NCBI RefSeq assembly: GCF_010183535.1
Contig: NC_071328.1
Coordinates: 5,270,001-5,334,000 of the forward strand
DNA length: 64,000 nt
Reading direction: 5' to 3'
Source of the DNA: Caenorhabditis remanei
Lineage: Eukaryota > Nematoda > Chromadorea > Rhabditida > Rhabditidae
Positions 31,686 to 44,399 of this stretch are shown here, piece after piece; within the stretch, counting starts at the first letter, position 1; each line of letters starts with the position of its first letter. The position numbers were made by a program, and so were the translations under genes. Below the pieces are notes generated by a model, which was not told the DNA's origin, searched no databases, and saw only the letters and a list, made by a program, of their open reading frames with translations.

Positions 31686-34600
31686 TTAATCATCGTTCAC
31701 TCGAACCAGTGGAGCATGTGAATCCTGCGGTCGGACTGACGTTTGGTCTGATATTGTGGAGTTTGTTCTTTTTACAATTGCTGCTTCAGCTGGCTGGTCT
31801 ATTGAGGGGACTAGTATTGAGACCATCTGGAAATTACATATTGATTTGGTTGGAAGGATTCTGATAAGGTACTCACGGATTCCCTATAAATCTTGACACG
31901 ATGAGATGGAATATCTCGATAGGCTTGTAGATCAGTATCATCCGTTCCGATTGATCCATCATCATCCCCCATCGATACTCCACTCAAACTCTCCCTTCTC
32001 ATTTTAACTGGAGCATAGTCTGGACTATCTCTCATTATGGTTCTTTGAGATCCACTATCAGTTCTTCGCATTGATCTCGGTCGGAGGACACACCAATAGC
32101 AGACAACACATACTAGAATAAGGAGGCAGAGGAGGATTGTGAGGCCGACAGAGTAGAGGATCCAACGGGCGGATACTGAAAGAAGATTGTTGGACGAATA
32201 GAAAGGGCTTTAATAAAAACTTACACAACTGCTCTGGCTCAATAATATCTGCTGTGAAATCCACTATATCTCCGTGAGGCGACGACTCCAAAATCGGAGT
32301 TCCGCCCTCGGTTTCAGATGTGAATACTGGTTTTTCCCAGAGAGAATCATCCAGAATTCCAGATTTCGAAAGATCGGGAGCACGGATTTGGTATGGAAGG
32401 AGTTGAGAGTGTAGATCGACTTGATGGATCACATTCGATGGGTGGAGGACAGCAAAGTGCTCATCGTATTCGTAGGAGAGACCGAAATCTGGAAATTTTT
32501 ATTTGTTGAGAAGGGGCACCATGTGTTCTAATCTTACCATGAACAATAACTGAACTCCACTCGTCTTCCGTCTCCGCAGCTGACACTGACACATTGTTCA
32601 ATACCAATTTTCCAATGTCTGATACTACAGTATGCCATCCATCAATCTGAAAAATATTTTCTTCTGAGTTTCAGTAATCTCACTCTTACATAAAGATCAT
32701 ATTTCTTAGCCGAGTGTCGTGTACCCATCGGTGTCCGCCGTTGAAGCTGAAGAAGATGGACACGATCGTCCAGGAGATCCAGTTGGCCTGAAAAAAGCAG
32801 AAATAGAGAAAATCTACAGTAGGAAAAGACATACGAGAAGCAGTGTCCTGCCCGTGGAGTTGTACGTTGAGAGTTCCATCGGTTTCTAGGTTGATGTTGA
32901 ATCTGTAAACTCAAAAATAAGAAATTAAAGAAAAATAGAAGAGACGCAGAGAAGCTAGAGTGTCTGCTTCTCTTCGTCTCTCTTTATCTTTTCCAAACTT
33001 CGAACGCTCATAACTTTTTTGTTTTGAACCCAATCAAAAGGAAGACAACTAATAAAATATAGGAAACTTTTCGATCTTCATTTGGTTATTTGAAAATTTT
33101 TTCCTAAAATTTCTAGTTTTTGAGATAAACTCATTCAAAAAAAACTCACAATGTCTCTCGATGAGAGTTGAACTCCACAATCCTCTGTGCTTGATTGATC
33201 TGTTTTGGAAGGGCGAATTTCAGCCAGACTTTGCTTAAAACTGCCTTAGTGTTTTGGATATCCAAGACAATTTGGTTTTGGGATAGGAATGCAGAGGACA
33301 GGGCAACTGGTGTGGAATCTGAAAATTGAGGAGGTTGGGTTAGGTGTTTTTGAATGAAAAAAGAGAATCGGGGGTGATAGGTTCAGGTATTTGAAGAATT
33401 TGAGACATAGGAAAATCTGAATTTCGAAATTCTGAAGACATAGCATCTCAAAATTTCAGATGTTACAGAAAAAGTAATCGTGGAAATCCAGAATTCAAAA
33501 AATTAAAAATTAAGAAAAATTGGCAGGTGAAAGTTCAACATTATGGAAATCCTAATTTTCAAGAACTTCGGATTCTCAGAAATCTGGAAAACTACGAATT
33601 TGCTTAAGAAATTCTAAATCTAAGGAATTCTGGAATTGAGAATATTCCCAAACTCAAAATTTCAGAATTTGAAAATTCCGAAAATAGAAACAAAGGTACG
33701 ATATCAGGTATTCAGAAAATCAGTGGAGTGAAAAATTTGAATGTTGGAGTCAAAAAATCAGAAAATTCAAAATGCCACAATTTCAAAAATCTGAAAAAAA
33801 ACCAAAGCTTGAATTCAAATTTTTAACTCAAATCACCGAAATCCTACCCACGAAATCAGTGGAACTAACCTCTCTTTTTCTCACAAATTCCTTCGGAACT
33901 ATTGAATTGCAACTCATCAGCACAATCACAAATCATCGGAGATGACTGCAACGGTCCTTGTGATCTACATCTCGTGTTTTCCGAACAACTCGGTTGACAC
34001 TTCGGACAATCCTTCCTCACTGCGAACGCATTCGAATCGTATACTTCATTGAGCATCGCCTCTTTCTGAGCCTCAAAACTCGATGAGATATCCACTTTGG
34101 TTCCTCGAACGAACACATCCTTCACACATCCTCTGAGTACTGGCGCCTTTTCTCTCGTATTCTCAAAGTACTTCTGCTCGGCTTCCGATCGATACAATCC
34201 ACGTCGCTTCTTCTCATGCCATGTTCCACCCACAAATAGCCCCGCCCCCTGAGATATCTGAGGGATTGCGTAAACTTCTGCCAAACTGACGTTAGCAGAC
34301 GATTGAAGACGACAAACAGATGAATCGACTGCCAGATATATCTCATCTCCACCACCCCAAAGAATCGTTTGAATCCATTCGTCTCTTCCAAATCCACGTG
34401 GATTCTTCAAAGTGCATGCGGAACATTCTTCATCTTTTTCTTCAGCGTGTTTACAGTAGACTGCAGAAATGGAATCATAGTGATAATACACTTGAAGACG
34501 TCCTTTCCCATTGAAATTCTGCCAGTAACCAAAGAAAATCAAACCGACATCTGAATCGGATTTGAAGTTTGTGGAGATTGCAGGGATGGCTGCTCCATTC

Positions 34601-36220
34601 GAATCAACATCGAAAGAATCTTCGAAATGAAGGAACGAGAGTCGATCGAGATCTCTTCTTAAACTGAATGCTCCCTCTTCTTCCTCATCACATTTACTCA
34701 ATCCATCGAATGTTCCACTCAACTTTGAACATCCACAGCCAACACACATCGATCGGGTGCTCACAGTTCTGAAAATAAGAGGCAATTTAAGGGGGATACG
34801 GTATGGGAATTGGCTGAAATTTATTCTAGGGTTCGCCAAGCAAATTGAACTTTTGATCTATGTACTGTGAAAAACTCACTCTTGCAATCTCTTCTGTGGC
34901 TTATCAAAACTGTACATGCAGTCATCGTTTGTATCTGTTGGATCGATCAATTGAATGTTTCCATTTACGGATATTGTCAAGGTGACAGTTCTGAAAATTT
35001 CTCTATCACTTTTTTTGATTCTTCGAAAAATAAAGAAAACCAACTCACTTATCCGTATCATCAATAATCGATTTTGTCAGCTCGATCTCTGGGAAATCAT
35101 CAATTTTCAAGAAATGACTATCCGGTTCACTATGTTTCACAATTACAGTATGCCACGTGGCATCTGATAAATGACTGACTGCAACTGGGACTCCGCCATC
35201 TGTTCTGATGAAGAAGTCGTTCTCCAAACGGACTTCAGAAATGGAATCCCCGGATCGAAGTGAGAAAAGTGTCTGATTTGTTGTATCAGTCTTGAATGCA
35301 AATGCATAATTCCATTCGAGATTCGCTTCCAAATCCACTTCGAATTTTCCTCGAACAAGGCATTCCGGTTGGGTGATATGTTTGCAGAGGAGACGAGTCG
35401 TCGTGACGGTCGGATTGAATTCGTAGTCATCTTCATCTGGAATCAGATGTCGGACACCAGCGAATGATTCATCGAAGAGAAAGTCTTGTCGTTCCTCTCC
35501 ACTATACTCGATTCTTGTCGTTTCATTGAGAAGTGAGACCACTCGAATCCCTCCTTTCCCTGCTTCAGGAGCACTTTTCCAGTTGACAGTCAGGGTTTGG
35601 GTGCACTGGGAACGACGGACGAGTTCTCGGAGATGGTATAGGTCGAGCACTCTGAAAATTGAGGATGTTTTCTTTTTGTATCGAGAAGGAGAGCAATAGA
35701 GGCTCAGAGAAATGAGAGTGTCTGCTTCTCTGCGTCTCCCTTTCTCATCGCTCATCTTTGAACGCTTGTATCTCCAGAAGCTTTGCTCGGATCAAAACGT
35801 TGTCAACTAATAAAATGTAGAGAATTTTATTTCCTCTATTTCATCAGTTGACAACTTTTCCCTCTTTGGAGATATTCTCAGGTAAAACTCACTGAAAATT
35901 GACGGATTTCTTCGCCATCACTTGATGTGAGTTCTCCAGTGCCGAGTGAATTTCTGTGAATGCCACGTCATTCTCGAATATACATTGAACATTTGACTGG
36001 ACTGAATGATGATGTCCGGCTATCGGAAGTACTGAACTTCTATGAATTCCAGCGAGGTAGTGATTGTAACATGAGAATCTGGGTTGAATATCACCTGGAA
36101 AATAAGGAAATTGCGTCAAAGGCACGCCAGATTTGATAACTCACAATTGACTAAAATAGCTAAAAACAAATGAAGACTGGCGATGAGACGTAACGGATTG
36201 TCCTTCCGCCTCTCGCTCAT
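31686..36220 (-). CDS. bam-2: Neurexin-related transmembrane receptor BAM-2
   Basis: Twelve exons (36145-36220, 35893-36094, 35049-35651, 34880-34990, 33870-34768, 33150-33318, 32835-32902, 32690-32787, 32538-32646, 32225-32488, 31877-32175, 31686-31826) join in phase to 1012 residues. It has a signal peptide ([13 protein letters not shown]), several laminin-G-like regions (for example [20 protein letters not shown] and [18 protein letters not shown]), a cysteine-rich EGF-like segment near residues 595-630 ([14 protein letters not shown]), one transmembrane helix near 870-895 ([19 protein letters not shown]) and a cytoplasmic tail ending RVNDD. In C. elegans BAM-2 is a neuronal neurexin-related protein that stops VC axon branches at the vulva, and I recall it in this chromosomal neighbourhood. 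The other nematode neurexin-like gene considered was itx-1; synteny favours bam-2. Two introns carry a dispersed hairpin repeat. Confidence 0.82.
32937..33145. repeat. Dispersed GACGCAGAGAAGC hairpin repeat in bam-2 intron
   Basis: GAGACGCAGAGAAGCTAGAG pairs with the following GCTTCTCTTCGTCTC. About 25-180 bp later come CATAACTT and GACAACTAATAAAATATAGG segments shared with the copies at 35699, 53842 and 60170. Confidence 0.65.
35699..35885. repeat. Dispersed hairpin repeat in a second bam-2 intron
   Basis: It has the same right arm GCTTCTCTGCGTCTCCC and trailing GTTGTCAACTAATAAAATG as the other copies; the left arm is partly degraded. A later inverted GTTGACAACTTTT pairs with the trailing part. 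Confidence 0.6.
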
Positions 36221-37380
36221 TTTGAATGAGCAAAGGGGTCCAACAAGATAAAAATAAAGTGAGAGTTGAACCTGAAAAGCAAAAAATGAGTTGAAAAGAT
36301 AAAACGCGGGAAAGTAGAAGTGTCCTCCGGGGACGAAGATGAAAAGTTTCGATTCGGGGTATAAACGGAAGGATAATCGTGCATTTCCGGAGATGAAAAG
36401 GAGGGAGTAAAAATGAGAAGAGGGGGGGGGGGGGGGGAGCTGGCGACGTGGGAGCCAGGAGCGGTGGGCACGGAAGCGGAACGGGAAAAAAATTGGAGAC
36501 GTGTTGGGAGGTCTAGGATTGGAAAGAAACATTGGAATATTCAAATTTTAGGGGGAAAAACGAAGAGAGTTGGGGATCGGTACCATAAACTTTCGGGTCT
36601 TGTGATTGACTTGTGGGTATTTTGAGACGAAGTTGTAGAAAGTTTGCGCATGTTTTGGGTGTGTTTTGTGATAAGGTTAGAACTTGTTGATGGTTGTGGT
36701 TAAGTTGTGTTTTCCTGCGTACAACTTGTGGGTGCCGTGTGGTTGAGTTGTACACAACTTGTGTTTCGCTTGACTATAACTTGTGATAGACTTGTGGGTA
36801 GCGTGTGCTGGAGTTGTGTCCAACTTGTGTTCGAGCTTTTTGTGCACAAGTTGTGCTAAGCGTGTGTTAAAGTTGCGATATTGTGGTAGAGTACGGTATG
36901 TCTTCCAATTTTAAATCTTTCTCTCTCCCATAAAAATAGAAAAAAAACACAAAAAGAAGGAATCAAAACGAGGTGGGGCTTAGTGTTTCCAAAATTGCTC
37001 AACCCCCAGAAAAGGGTAAAAAAGGGAAGGTTATGTGTCACGAAACGTTTAATAAATCATCGGAGAGAAGAGGCAGGTCAGAACAAAAAAAGAAGTGATG
37101 GAATGATTTTCTTTTCAATTTTTGAGATGAATAAAACGGGGAAAAAAGAAGAATTCCATCGTGGGAAAGTTGTTGATCGGGAGAGAGTGTACAAATGGGT
37201 GAACGAATAATTTAGAAGGTTTAGAATAAAGGATTCAACAGGACGCGGAAAAAAATGGAGAGAAAGGGGGAGTGAGAGGGTCAACAAAAACAAGAATCTA
37301 GAATATTCATGTGTATTCAGAATATTTGGACTATGGATTCTGGAGATCTGAACTCTGAAAAAAGTGTTTTCAGCCTATCT
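36221..37380. promoter_or_regulatory. bam-2 upstream region with G16 tract and ACTTGTG-rich block
   Basis: A run of 16 G (36422-36437) lies 0.2 kb upstream of the start codon. 36630-36890 is an imperfect array of ACTTGTG/TTGTGT words with unit spacing that is not constant. The rest is A-rich. The proximal bam-2 promoter should lie here. Confidence 0.45.
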
Positions 37381-37500
37381 GGAATCGAACCATAGACCCT
37401 TTGATCCATAGGCATCTCTCTTATCCACTCGGCCACCAGAGTACGTGGGTACGGTGCTGCCAGTTGGCGCTGCGAGTTGACGCTGCGTCTTGTTCGCAGC
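37375..37500 (-). repeat. tRNA-derived SINE-like element copy 1
   Basis: On the minus strand a head containing GCAGCGTCAACTCGCAGC is followed by an A box (TGGCCGAGTGG) and a B box (GGTTCGATTCC). Cloverleaf pairing is incomplete, so a functional tRNA is unlikely. The head recurs at 40012 in the other copy. Confidence 0.65.
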
Positions 37501-37530
37501 GCTATCGCTGCGCGTAGGATCCCCGACCGA

Positions 37531-37605
37531 GTTGCCACGGTGGCCTAATGGATAAGAGGGATGCCCGAGGAACGTAGGGTTATTGGTTCGATTTTAATGA
37601 TGGAA
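37531..37605 (+). repeat. tRNA-derived SINE-like element copy 2
   Basis: The A box TGGCCTAATGG and a weakened B box GGTTCGATTTT lie at normal spacing. It faces away from copy 1; the two heads meet at 37440-37530. Confidence 0.55.
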
Positions 37606-40009
37606 AATGATTTTCAAAACTTTTCTGACATGTTTGATTTCTGGTTTTGATGTGAAATCTGCCAGTTTCAAAGAAAAAAAAGAGAAAGAAAGAAGAAGAC
37701 ATTTTTTCTCCTTTTATGGAAAGTTCTTCTCACTTTCGAAACATACCATCTATAGATGACTCATCTCGTGTGCATGCACTCGAGACGGTCTCGTCCTTTG
37801 AACGGAAATGTTTCGAACGAAAAGAAGAAAAAGAGAAAAAGGAAAGAAGAAGAAGGAATATAGGAATTCCCTACTCTTTTGTGAAATCTCTGAATATGTC
37901 ATTTTGAAGTTTTTAATTATGAAGAGTAGTAGTAATAGTAAAAGAAGTACATATTTGAATGATAAGTGTGAAAAGATGGGAAGAATAGAGTGAGAGAAAT
38001 AGTGTGTGAGAGGAAGAGAATTAGAGAAAGACAAAGGTTAACTTGGAAAAGAAAAAGGGAAAGAAGAGGGGAGAAGAAGCAACAGGCTCCAGAGTTTTGA
38101 TGTGAATAAATTAGGATTAAAAGTGAAGAAGAAGAAGGAGAAGAAGGCGTTGGATTTTGGAATAAGAAGAATCAGAATCAGTGATCCCAAGGGACAAGAA
38201 GAAGCGAGAAGAATAAGGAGTGCTCTGTTCGAAATCCCTATTGTTGAAGTTGTTTGGACGAGTGATTAGGCGCTGATATGACGATGGAAAATAAACAAAT
38301 AGTGAGGGGAGCACCTGGGCTCGAATAGCCATAATAATACGTTTTTTGCTGGGAAAATATTATTTTGGGAAGAGAATGGATGACCCATACAGAGAGTAAA
38401 ACTGAGAGCCTTATATTAGGAAATTGTGAAATTTGGGAAGAACACTGATAAGAGAAAGGGAGAATGATAAAATACATATTGTGTTGCTTTTTATTGTTTC
38501 GGGAAACTTTTAGAACATCGAAAATCATTAAGAAAAGGGAAGAAGGTGATAGATTTTCGAATGAGGATCTTCAGTGAAGAATTTTGAGTTTCTTAAATTC
38601 AATATTAAAAGTTCTGGCAAAGCAGGTCAAATTGAAAATCGTTGGAAAGTTAAGGCTTGATAAATCTGTTGGGCTAGAAAAGCAAAAACTAAAAAGTTAG
38701 GTCATGAAGTAGTAATGAAACTTTAAAGAGAAACACGGTAACGACGAATTTGATAAAGTTTTGAAAATTGGAAACCGCTGGAATTGAGCGGAGCTTTGCA
38801 TTGCTATATCTTTCTCGAAAAAATCCTTACAGAAAAGATCTCAAAGTAGCTCTGTTGTTGGGTCGGCCGCTGCCAGGCTTCCCCTACCACCGAGTGAAAT
38901 GATTGTCTCAGACGTTGTCTTACGTTCCTCCGGTAAAATCGCCATATTTCTTCTCCATACTATCTCATTAACTGGTGGTCTGGCCCAATTGCTCATTATC
39001 TACGCCTCCTCACTTCCTTTATTATTTATCTTCTACCATACCGTCATTCTTCTTCCTATCTGTTTAAATCTTCTATAATTATCTTACAGTTTACATTCTT
39101 CTTAGCCCCTTCACCTCTATTCATGTATTTCTCCGGTTATCTCCCTTTTACTGGTGTAGCATAAGTGGCATGTTCCCTCCTACAATAAATAAATACAAAA
39201 GAGATCAACTACAAAAATGTTGATCTAGTCTTGGACAATATTCACAGCAAATTATGGTCAACTAGGGTTATCATTGGCACCATTACATCCTCTCAAAGAT
39301 GGCAGCTTCAAACTGTCAACAGTAAACAACTGGGTGCTGGCAGTGAGCAGCATCGCTAGACAAGAAGAAGAGAATAGAAAAAAACGCGGAGTTTCGCAAA
39401 AAAAAAGACAAAAGAGAAGTGTAGGTAATAGTGTAATTAATGAGGAAGAATTGGAGGAGGAGTTTTGAAGGATGCAACAAAAAGGTAACGCTTGATGCCA
39501 CAGCCTCCCGTCCCAAAAAGTGCAAACATAGGAGCGCTGCGAGGCTCGCGAGCACTGCTGCGGTGGCCGAAGAAGAAGCAACGTTTTCGAAAAGTGTGTC
39601 AACAGTTTAGCAAATAGATTTGGCACTACTAAGTACTTGGCAAACAGTATATCACCTATAGGGATGATACCACGAAGCACCCAGAAGAGAGTAGGGAGGG
39701 ATTACATGGCCTGTGGGAGGGAAGAATGAAATGAAAAGAAATTAACAAAAAACGAATGTAAACAAGTGAAATTAGTCAATAAATTGGAGGTTGAGCGGGG
39801 GGAATTGATGATAAGAAGAAAACGCTGAAAGTGAGAGAATATGTACAAATATGTTTATGATTTCGGACGAGAAAAGAGAGAGGGAGAGAGGGAGAGATAC
39901 AGACAAAAAATGGGAACGGCTCGTAAAATAGGAAGAGAAATATGGTGGGAACGTTGACAGGGTTCCAGACGATTCTACAGTATAACGTGGGAGCTGACAG
40001 CGTTGAGAA
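37606..40009. other. Gene-poor DNA upstream of bam-2
   Basis: Mostly purine-rich GA/AAG low-complexity sequence. One hydrophobic 59-codon frame lies at 38899-39078. 38870-39200 and 39480-39560 are more complex. No supported gene. Confidence 0.45.
38899..39078 (+). other. Short hydrophobic open frame (59 aa), doubtful
   Basis: It starts MIVSDVVLRSSGKIAIFLL and is leucine/isoleucine-rich with two possible membrane helices. AATAAA occurs 105 bp past the stop. There is no splice context and no family. T-rich DNA gives such frames by chance, so it is listed only as a possibility. Confidence 0.15.
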
Positions 40010-40125
40010 CAACGGCGCAGCGTCAACTCGCAGCGTGTTATCCACGTGCTCAGGTGGTGGAGTGGGTAACAGCGATGACTACGAATCTGAGGGTCACTGG
40101 TTCGATTCTTTCAGGTGTTACACTA
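40010..40125 (+). repeat. tRNA-derived SINE-like element copy 3
   Basis: The head with GCAGCGTCAACTCGCAGC is followed by CCACGTGCTCAGG, an A box TGGTGGAGTGG and a B box GGTTCGATTCT. Head and boxes are in the same order as in copy 1. Confidence 0.65.
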
Positions 40126-40184
40126 TTTTTATTAATATTTGAAGGGGTAAGGAACATGAGAACTTGTGGATCTGAGACGTTTCA

Positions 40185-40410
40185 GAACCAGACGTTTGGA
40201 AACCAAACCATTTGGCAACTTTGAAAATTTTAAACCAGACGTTTCGAAATCATGACATTTCGGTACTAAACGTTAAGAAAACAACTGAAAAGAGGAACAC
40301 TTTTTTAGTGATTTTCATCACGTTTAGTGCCGAAACTTCATGATTTCGAATCGTCAAGGTTGCCAAAAGTCTCGGTTTCCAAACGTCTGGTTTCCAAACG
40401 TCCCGGAGCC
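40185..40410. mobile_element. Foldback element
   Basis: CCAGACGTTTGGAAACC near 40191 is mirrored by GGTTTCCAAACGTCTGG near 40375; ATCATGACATTTCGGTAC is mirrored by GTGCCGAAACTTCATGAT. No coding capacity. Confidence 0.7.
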
Positions 40411-40439
40411 GATTTTGTTGGTTTTCCGACATTTTTCAA

Positions 40440-43400
40440 GTTAAAAACCACTCCAGAAACTAACATCATCATCTGAATACAGATGAATTTTAAATATATA
40501 AACTGGCAGCCAATTTGAGAGTAAGGAGAGGCCTTTCGACGAGAAGTGGATGGGAATGAAGGCGAGGGGCGTGGGAGCGGAAAACACGAAAAATTGCAGC
40601 TAATTTGGTATAAAATTTGGAAGAAACGGGCGGGCGACTTGTGTAGCTTTTTGTTGTTTTTTGTTTGCTTGTTTTCGTTTAATTTGTAGAAGTTTCTAAT
40701 TTAAGAAACTTTTTTGGAAGCCCGAGAAGGTCAAAAAGTACAAAAAAAGATGGTTCTCAGGGGGCACTCAGTATGTAATGATGTCACAAAAACCGCAAGG
40801 AAATGACATCTTTCCAAAACAAAAAGGGGGCCAAAAAGGGTGAATGATCCAATGTGTACTGTATTGTGCAATAGGTATAAAAACAAGCAGAACGAAGGGA
40901 GAGAGATGAAGTGAATGGGGGACATTGTGGCGTAACTCAAGAAAAGTGAATGAAGAGAGAGAGAAAGGGGGAACAGGTAATAAATATATATTAACTGCAA
41001 TCTCGATCTCTCCAGGTGACTCCACACGGGGGGTGTTTGAAATGAGGAGAGGGAGGTCTATTTAAGTGCCAGATGATGAATTATTTCAATGAGAGGGAGG
41101 GGGAAACGAACGCGAAATGAGCTACCTGCGAAGGTTTGGAATCGGGAAGGATTTCTGGGAGTTTACAGTTCGATAGAGCATGTCAGATTACTCAGAAAAG
41201 TGATATATATATATATATATTTTTCTGAAATTTGAAATTCTGTGTTTTCAAAATTGAACAATTTACGAATCCTGCCTATCCCGATTTCTGAATTTTTGAT
41301 CCTCCCAGTTCTTGGGTTTTCGAAATTCTCAACTTGCCCAGTCTTCTAGATTTCTAAGATTTAGAAAATCTAGACATCCAGAGTTTTCCAGTTGAGTTAT
41401 TTTTAGAGTTTATGGATTACCGTCTACTCATACATATTTTCGAAAATCTGAATTTCTCTAATTTTCTGATTTTCTGATTTTCGAGATCTCTTGTTCGATA
41501 GGACTTGGCATTTTTGAAATTCAGAATTTGAGAAATTTGACTTTTCCTGATTTTGGAATCCAAAAAAGATAAGTTTATTGCTAGATTCCAAGCTTTTTAC
41601 ATTTTGAATTTCCCGGATTTTTCGAGATTCAAAAGTTCTGGTAATTGAGATTCTTTGTTGTGGTAATAAACCATCTCACAGTATGCCCAAATTGTAAGAT
41701 ATATATCTTTGAATTTTTTCAAATCTAGGTCTTTAACTTTGTAGTTGTTCACGTTTTTGTACAGATGCTCTCCGGAAATATTTGGATTTCTGAAGTACGG
41801 TACATCAAGAGAAATGGAAATTTTTCTTAAAACCAGTTTGAAAAGGATTCGTGCAGTTGTAAACTAATAAAATAAAGATTATGGTTCAATTAATACAAAA
41901 AATAACAAAAAATAAAAGGAACATCATAGCCCGCTCCTCTCTGACGCCCCATGAAAGTTGACGGGATCTGATGTAGTATAAAAAAACAGCTCCGAGATAC
42001 GGAAGGCTGTAATTATGTCACGGATAATTCAAATCATTGCATTTTTCGTAATCTAAAAAACTTCTCTAAAGAAAAAAAATCTCAAAACTAAATTTAGGCT
42101 AAAGCTTTAGAATCTCAATACCAAAACAACTCAAAACAGAAGTCAAAACAAACAAAAAAGGGTCAGTGGATGAGCATAAAAGCGGAAACGATGACCAAGA
42201 GGAAGAGGGGAAAAAGAGCAGGTGACGATTTGCATGAATTATACAGAATGATCGTTTTGAGGTTCTACCGACCATATGCATTGGGTAGAGGGAGCTCTCT
42301 TATTGTTGTTGACGTTTTATGGATTAACAATCAGAAATTGAAAAAGATGGAGAGGGAGGAGGGTGGACAGATTGTTTGACAAGAATTTTATAATTTGGGC
42401 ATACTGTGAGATGGTTTATTACCCGAACAAGGAATTTCAATTACCAGAAATTTCGAATTTCGAAAAAGCTGGGACATTCAAAAACGTCGAAAGCGTGGGA
42501 TCTAGCAATCTAAAAGTTTCTGAACTTCATAGCGACAAGACTGGAATACGCTAAAATTCCAAAGTTTCAGAATCAGAATTTCATAATTCAAGGCATTCAG
42601 ACAGCATAGAAATTGAAAATTTTGGTTTTTGGAAAGTTGGAATTCAAAAACTTGTAGTCATCGGGACCTCATGTATTCAGAAATACAAAAAGATTACGAA
42701 AACACAAATCTGGTAGAATGAAAATATTGGAACCTGGAGAATTGGGATTCTAAACTTTTAGAAATAATCCCATCTTGATTCTCCGGCATCTCCGATTACA
42801 GAAAACTGGAAATCTCAAGGCTCAGAATTTCAAAAATATGAGAATACAGTAATCCATAAAGACGGAAAATTCTAAATACCTTTGCAAATGTTCAAAATTC
42901 GGAAAACCGACCAAGCTGAAAATTTCGAAAATTCAAAACTGGAAGAATAAAAAATACTGGAATCTGGAAACTTGGAATAGAAAAAACTCACGATCCATTT
43001 AATTTCGACTTTAAAAGTCTAGATTCAAGTAACTTGAAGATCTCAAAATTTTGAAAGCGCGAGAAACAGGAACTTCGAAAAATATGAAGACACAGTAATC
43101 CAGTAACTCAAGAGTATCGAAAAAATAGACGATGTAAAAATTTCTGAAAAATCAGAAGCTTCAAAATCTAGAAACAGAAGAAAAAGTGTCGATACTCTCC
43201 TCAAGGAAATTCTGATTCTCAGGAACACCACAAGAGAGACATGATGTTTGACAAGTGACGACGGACCAATATTTTACAATTCAGAGACAAACAAATAAAA
43301 CGAAGAAGGATCCCTTTCTGACCTTCAGAAATAAGGAAGACAGGTAAGATGACTGGGTGAGGAGACACAAGAAGGCGAAACGATCATTATGAGTGACACC

Positions 43401-44150
43401 AATTTAGGGCGGAGAAGGGATCAAGTAACGACATGGAGGAGACAGGCGGCTGGGTGCAACAATAACGGTGCGCCAGTCCAGATGGTCATTCGACCAAAAG
43501 CCGACCGGAGAGGCGGTAGAAGAAGAAGACCTCTCCGGAAAACGGGTTTCAACTGACACTGAGTGGATAAAGAAAGAGAGAAAAAGGTTTCGATTGAGAC
43601 CGGCAAAGGGATCTAAGTAGGGAGATGAGAGTACCTGCTGTCAGGTTGAATCAGGGTGGAGTAGACAAGCTCAGATCAGATGTTGAATGAGGTGAGGAAG
43701 GGTAAGGGGATTCGAGGGAACGCCAGGAATTAGAATTTAGAAATGAACGTAGAACAAAATCTGGGGTGCAGAAAGATCTCAAAAGCTGGCAGCAATCTGA
43801 AATCAGTCAACTTTAAGAGATTGTCACGGCGTCCCGTAGCACGCTGTTTTCAAAATTGAACTGGTCAAACTTTCAGACCTAGATCTCCAATTTTCTAGTT
43901 GACAACTTTTGGGTTTGGAGATATGACGTCTGGAAGTTGGGTACCTCTGTTGCATTCAGAAGAAAGTCACCACTTTCAAGAGACGTATACAGAAAAGTTG
44001 TTACTATAAAAAAAAGAGTTTTCGATTTGAAAAATATGAAAATTTAAGTTTTAGAGAAATAACGGGACTATAGGTTACGGTGACACAATATCAAAGACGA
44101 GCGTTTTCCCAAAAAAAGAACCAAAACTTAAAATTTTTGAAATATTGGAT
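40440..44150. other. Gene-poor DNA with degenerate simple repeats
   Basis: It includes a TA-dinucleotide run (about 41202-41220), arrays of degenerate GAATTT/GAATTC-type words at 41220-41640 and 42400-43200, and GA-rich stretches. No gene could be supported on either strand. Confidence 0.45.
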
Positions 44151-44156
44151 AAAGAT

Positions 44157-44381
44157 GGCTCTATTCCAGTCTAAAAACTCGAACGTCCCAAAAAAAACAC
44201 TTAGACGCCACTTAAAACATTTAAACGTCCTTTGGTCCCAAAAGTGCTTAGAAATGTTTAGATGTCCCAAAAAACGTTTAGACGTCTCATAAAATATTTG
44301 TTGTAAATATATTATGGGACTTCTAAACGTTTTTTTGGGATGTTCGAGTTTGCAACAGACATTTAAAGTGGAATAGAGCCG
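44157..44381. mobile_element. Foldback element with AAACGTTTAGACGTCCC-type internal repeats
   Basis: The ends GGCTCTATTCCAG and GGAATAGAGCC are inverted. Inside, AACTCGAACGTCCC is mirrored by GGGATGTTCGAGTT, with several copies of TTTAGACGTC-like words. Confidence 0.65.
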
Positions 44382-44399
44382 AATGAATTGTCACAGTTT

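Noticed and set aside
31686..36220. Assignment of the neurexin-like gene to itx-1
   Set aside because: itx-1 is another laminin-G receptor gene on nematode chromosome I, but the neighbours (trap-1, nxt-1, cogc-3) fit the bam-2 location better.
37375..37605. tRNA genes
   Set aside because: A and B boxes are present, but acceptor and T stems do not pair properly and the copies share a non-tRNA head, so they are SINE-like repeats.
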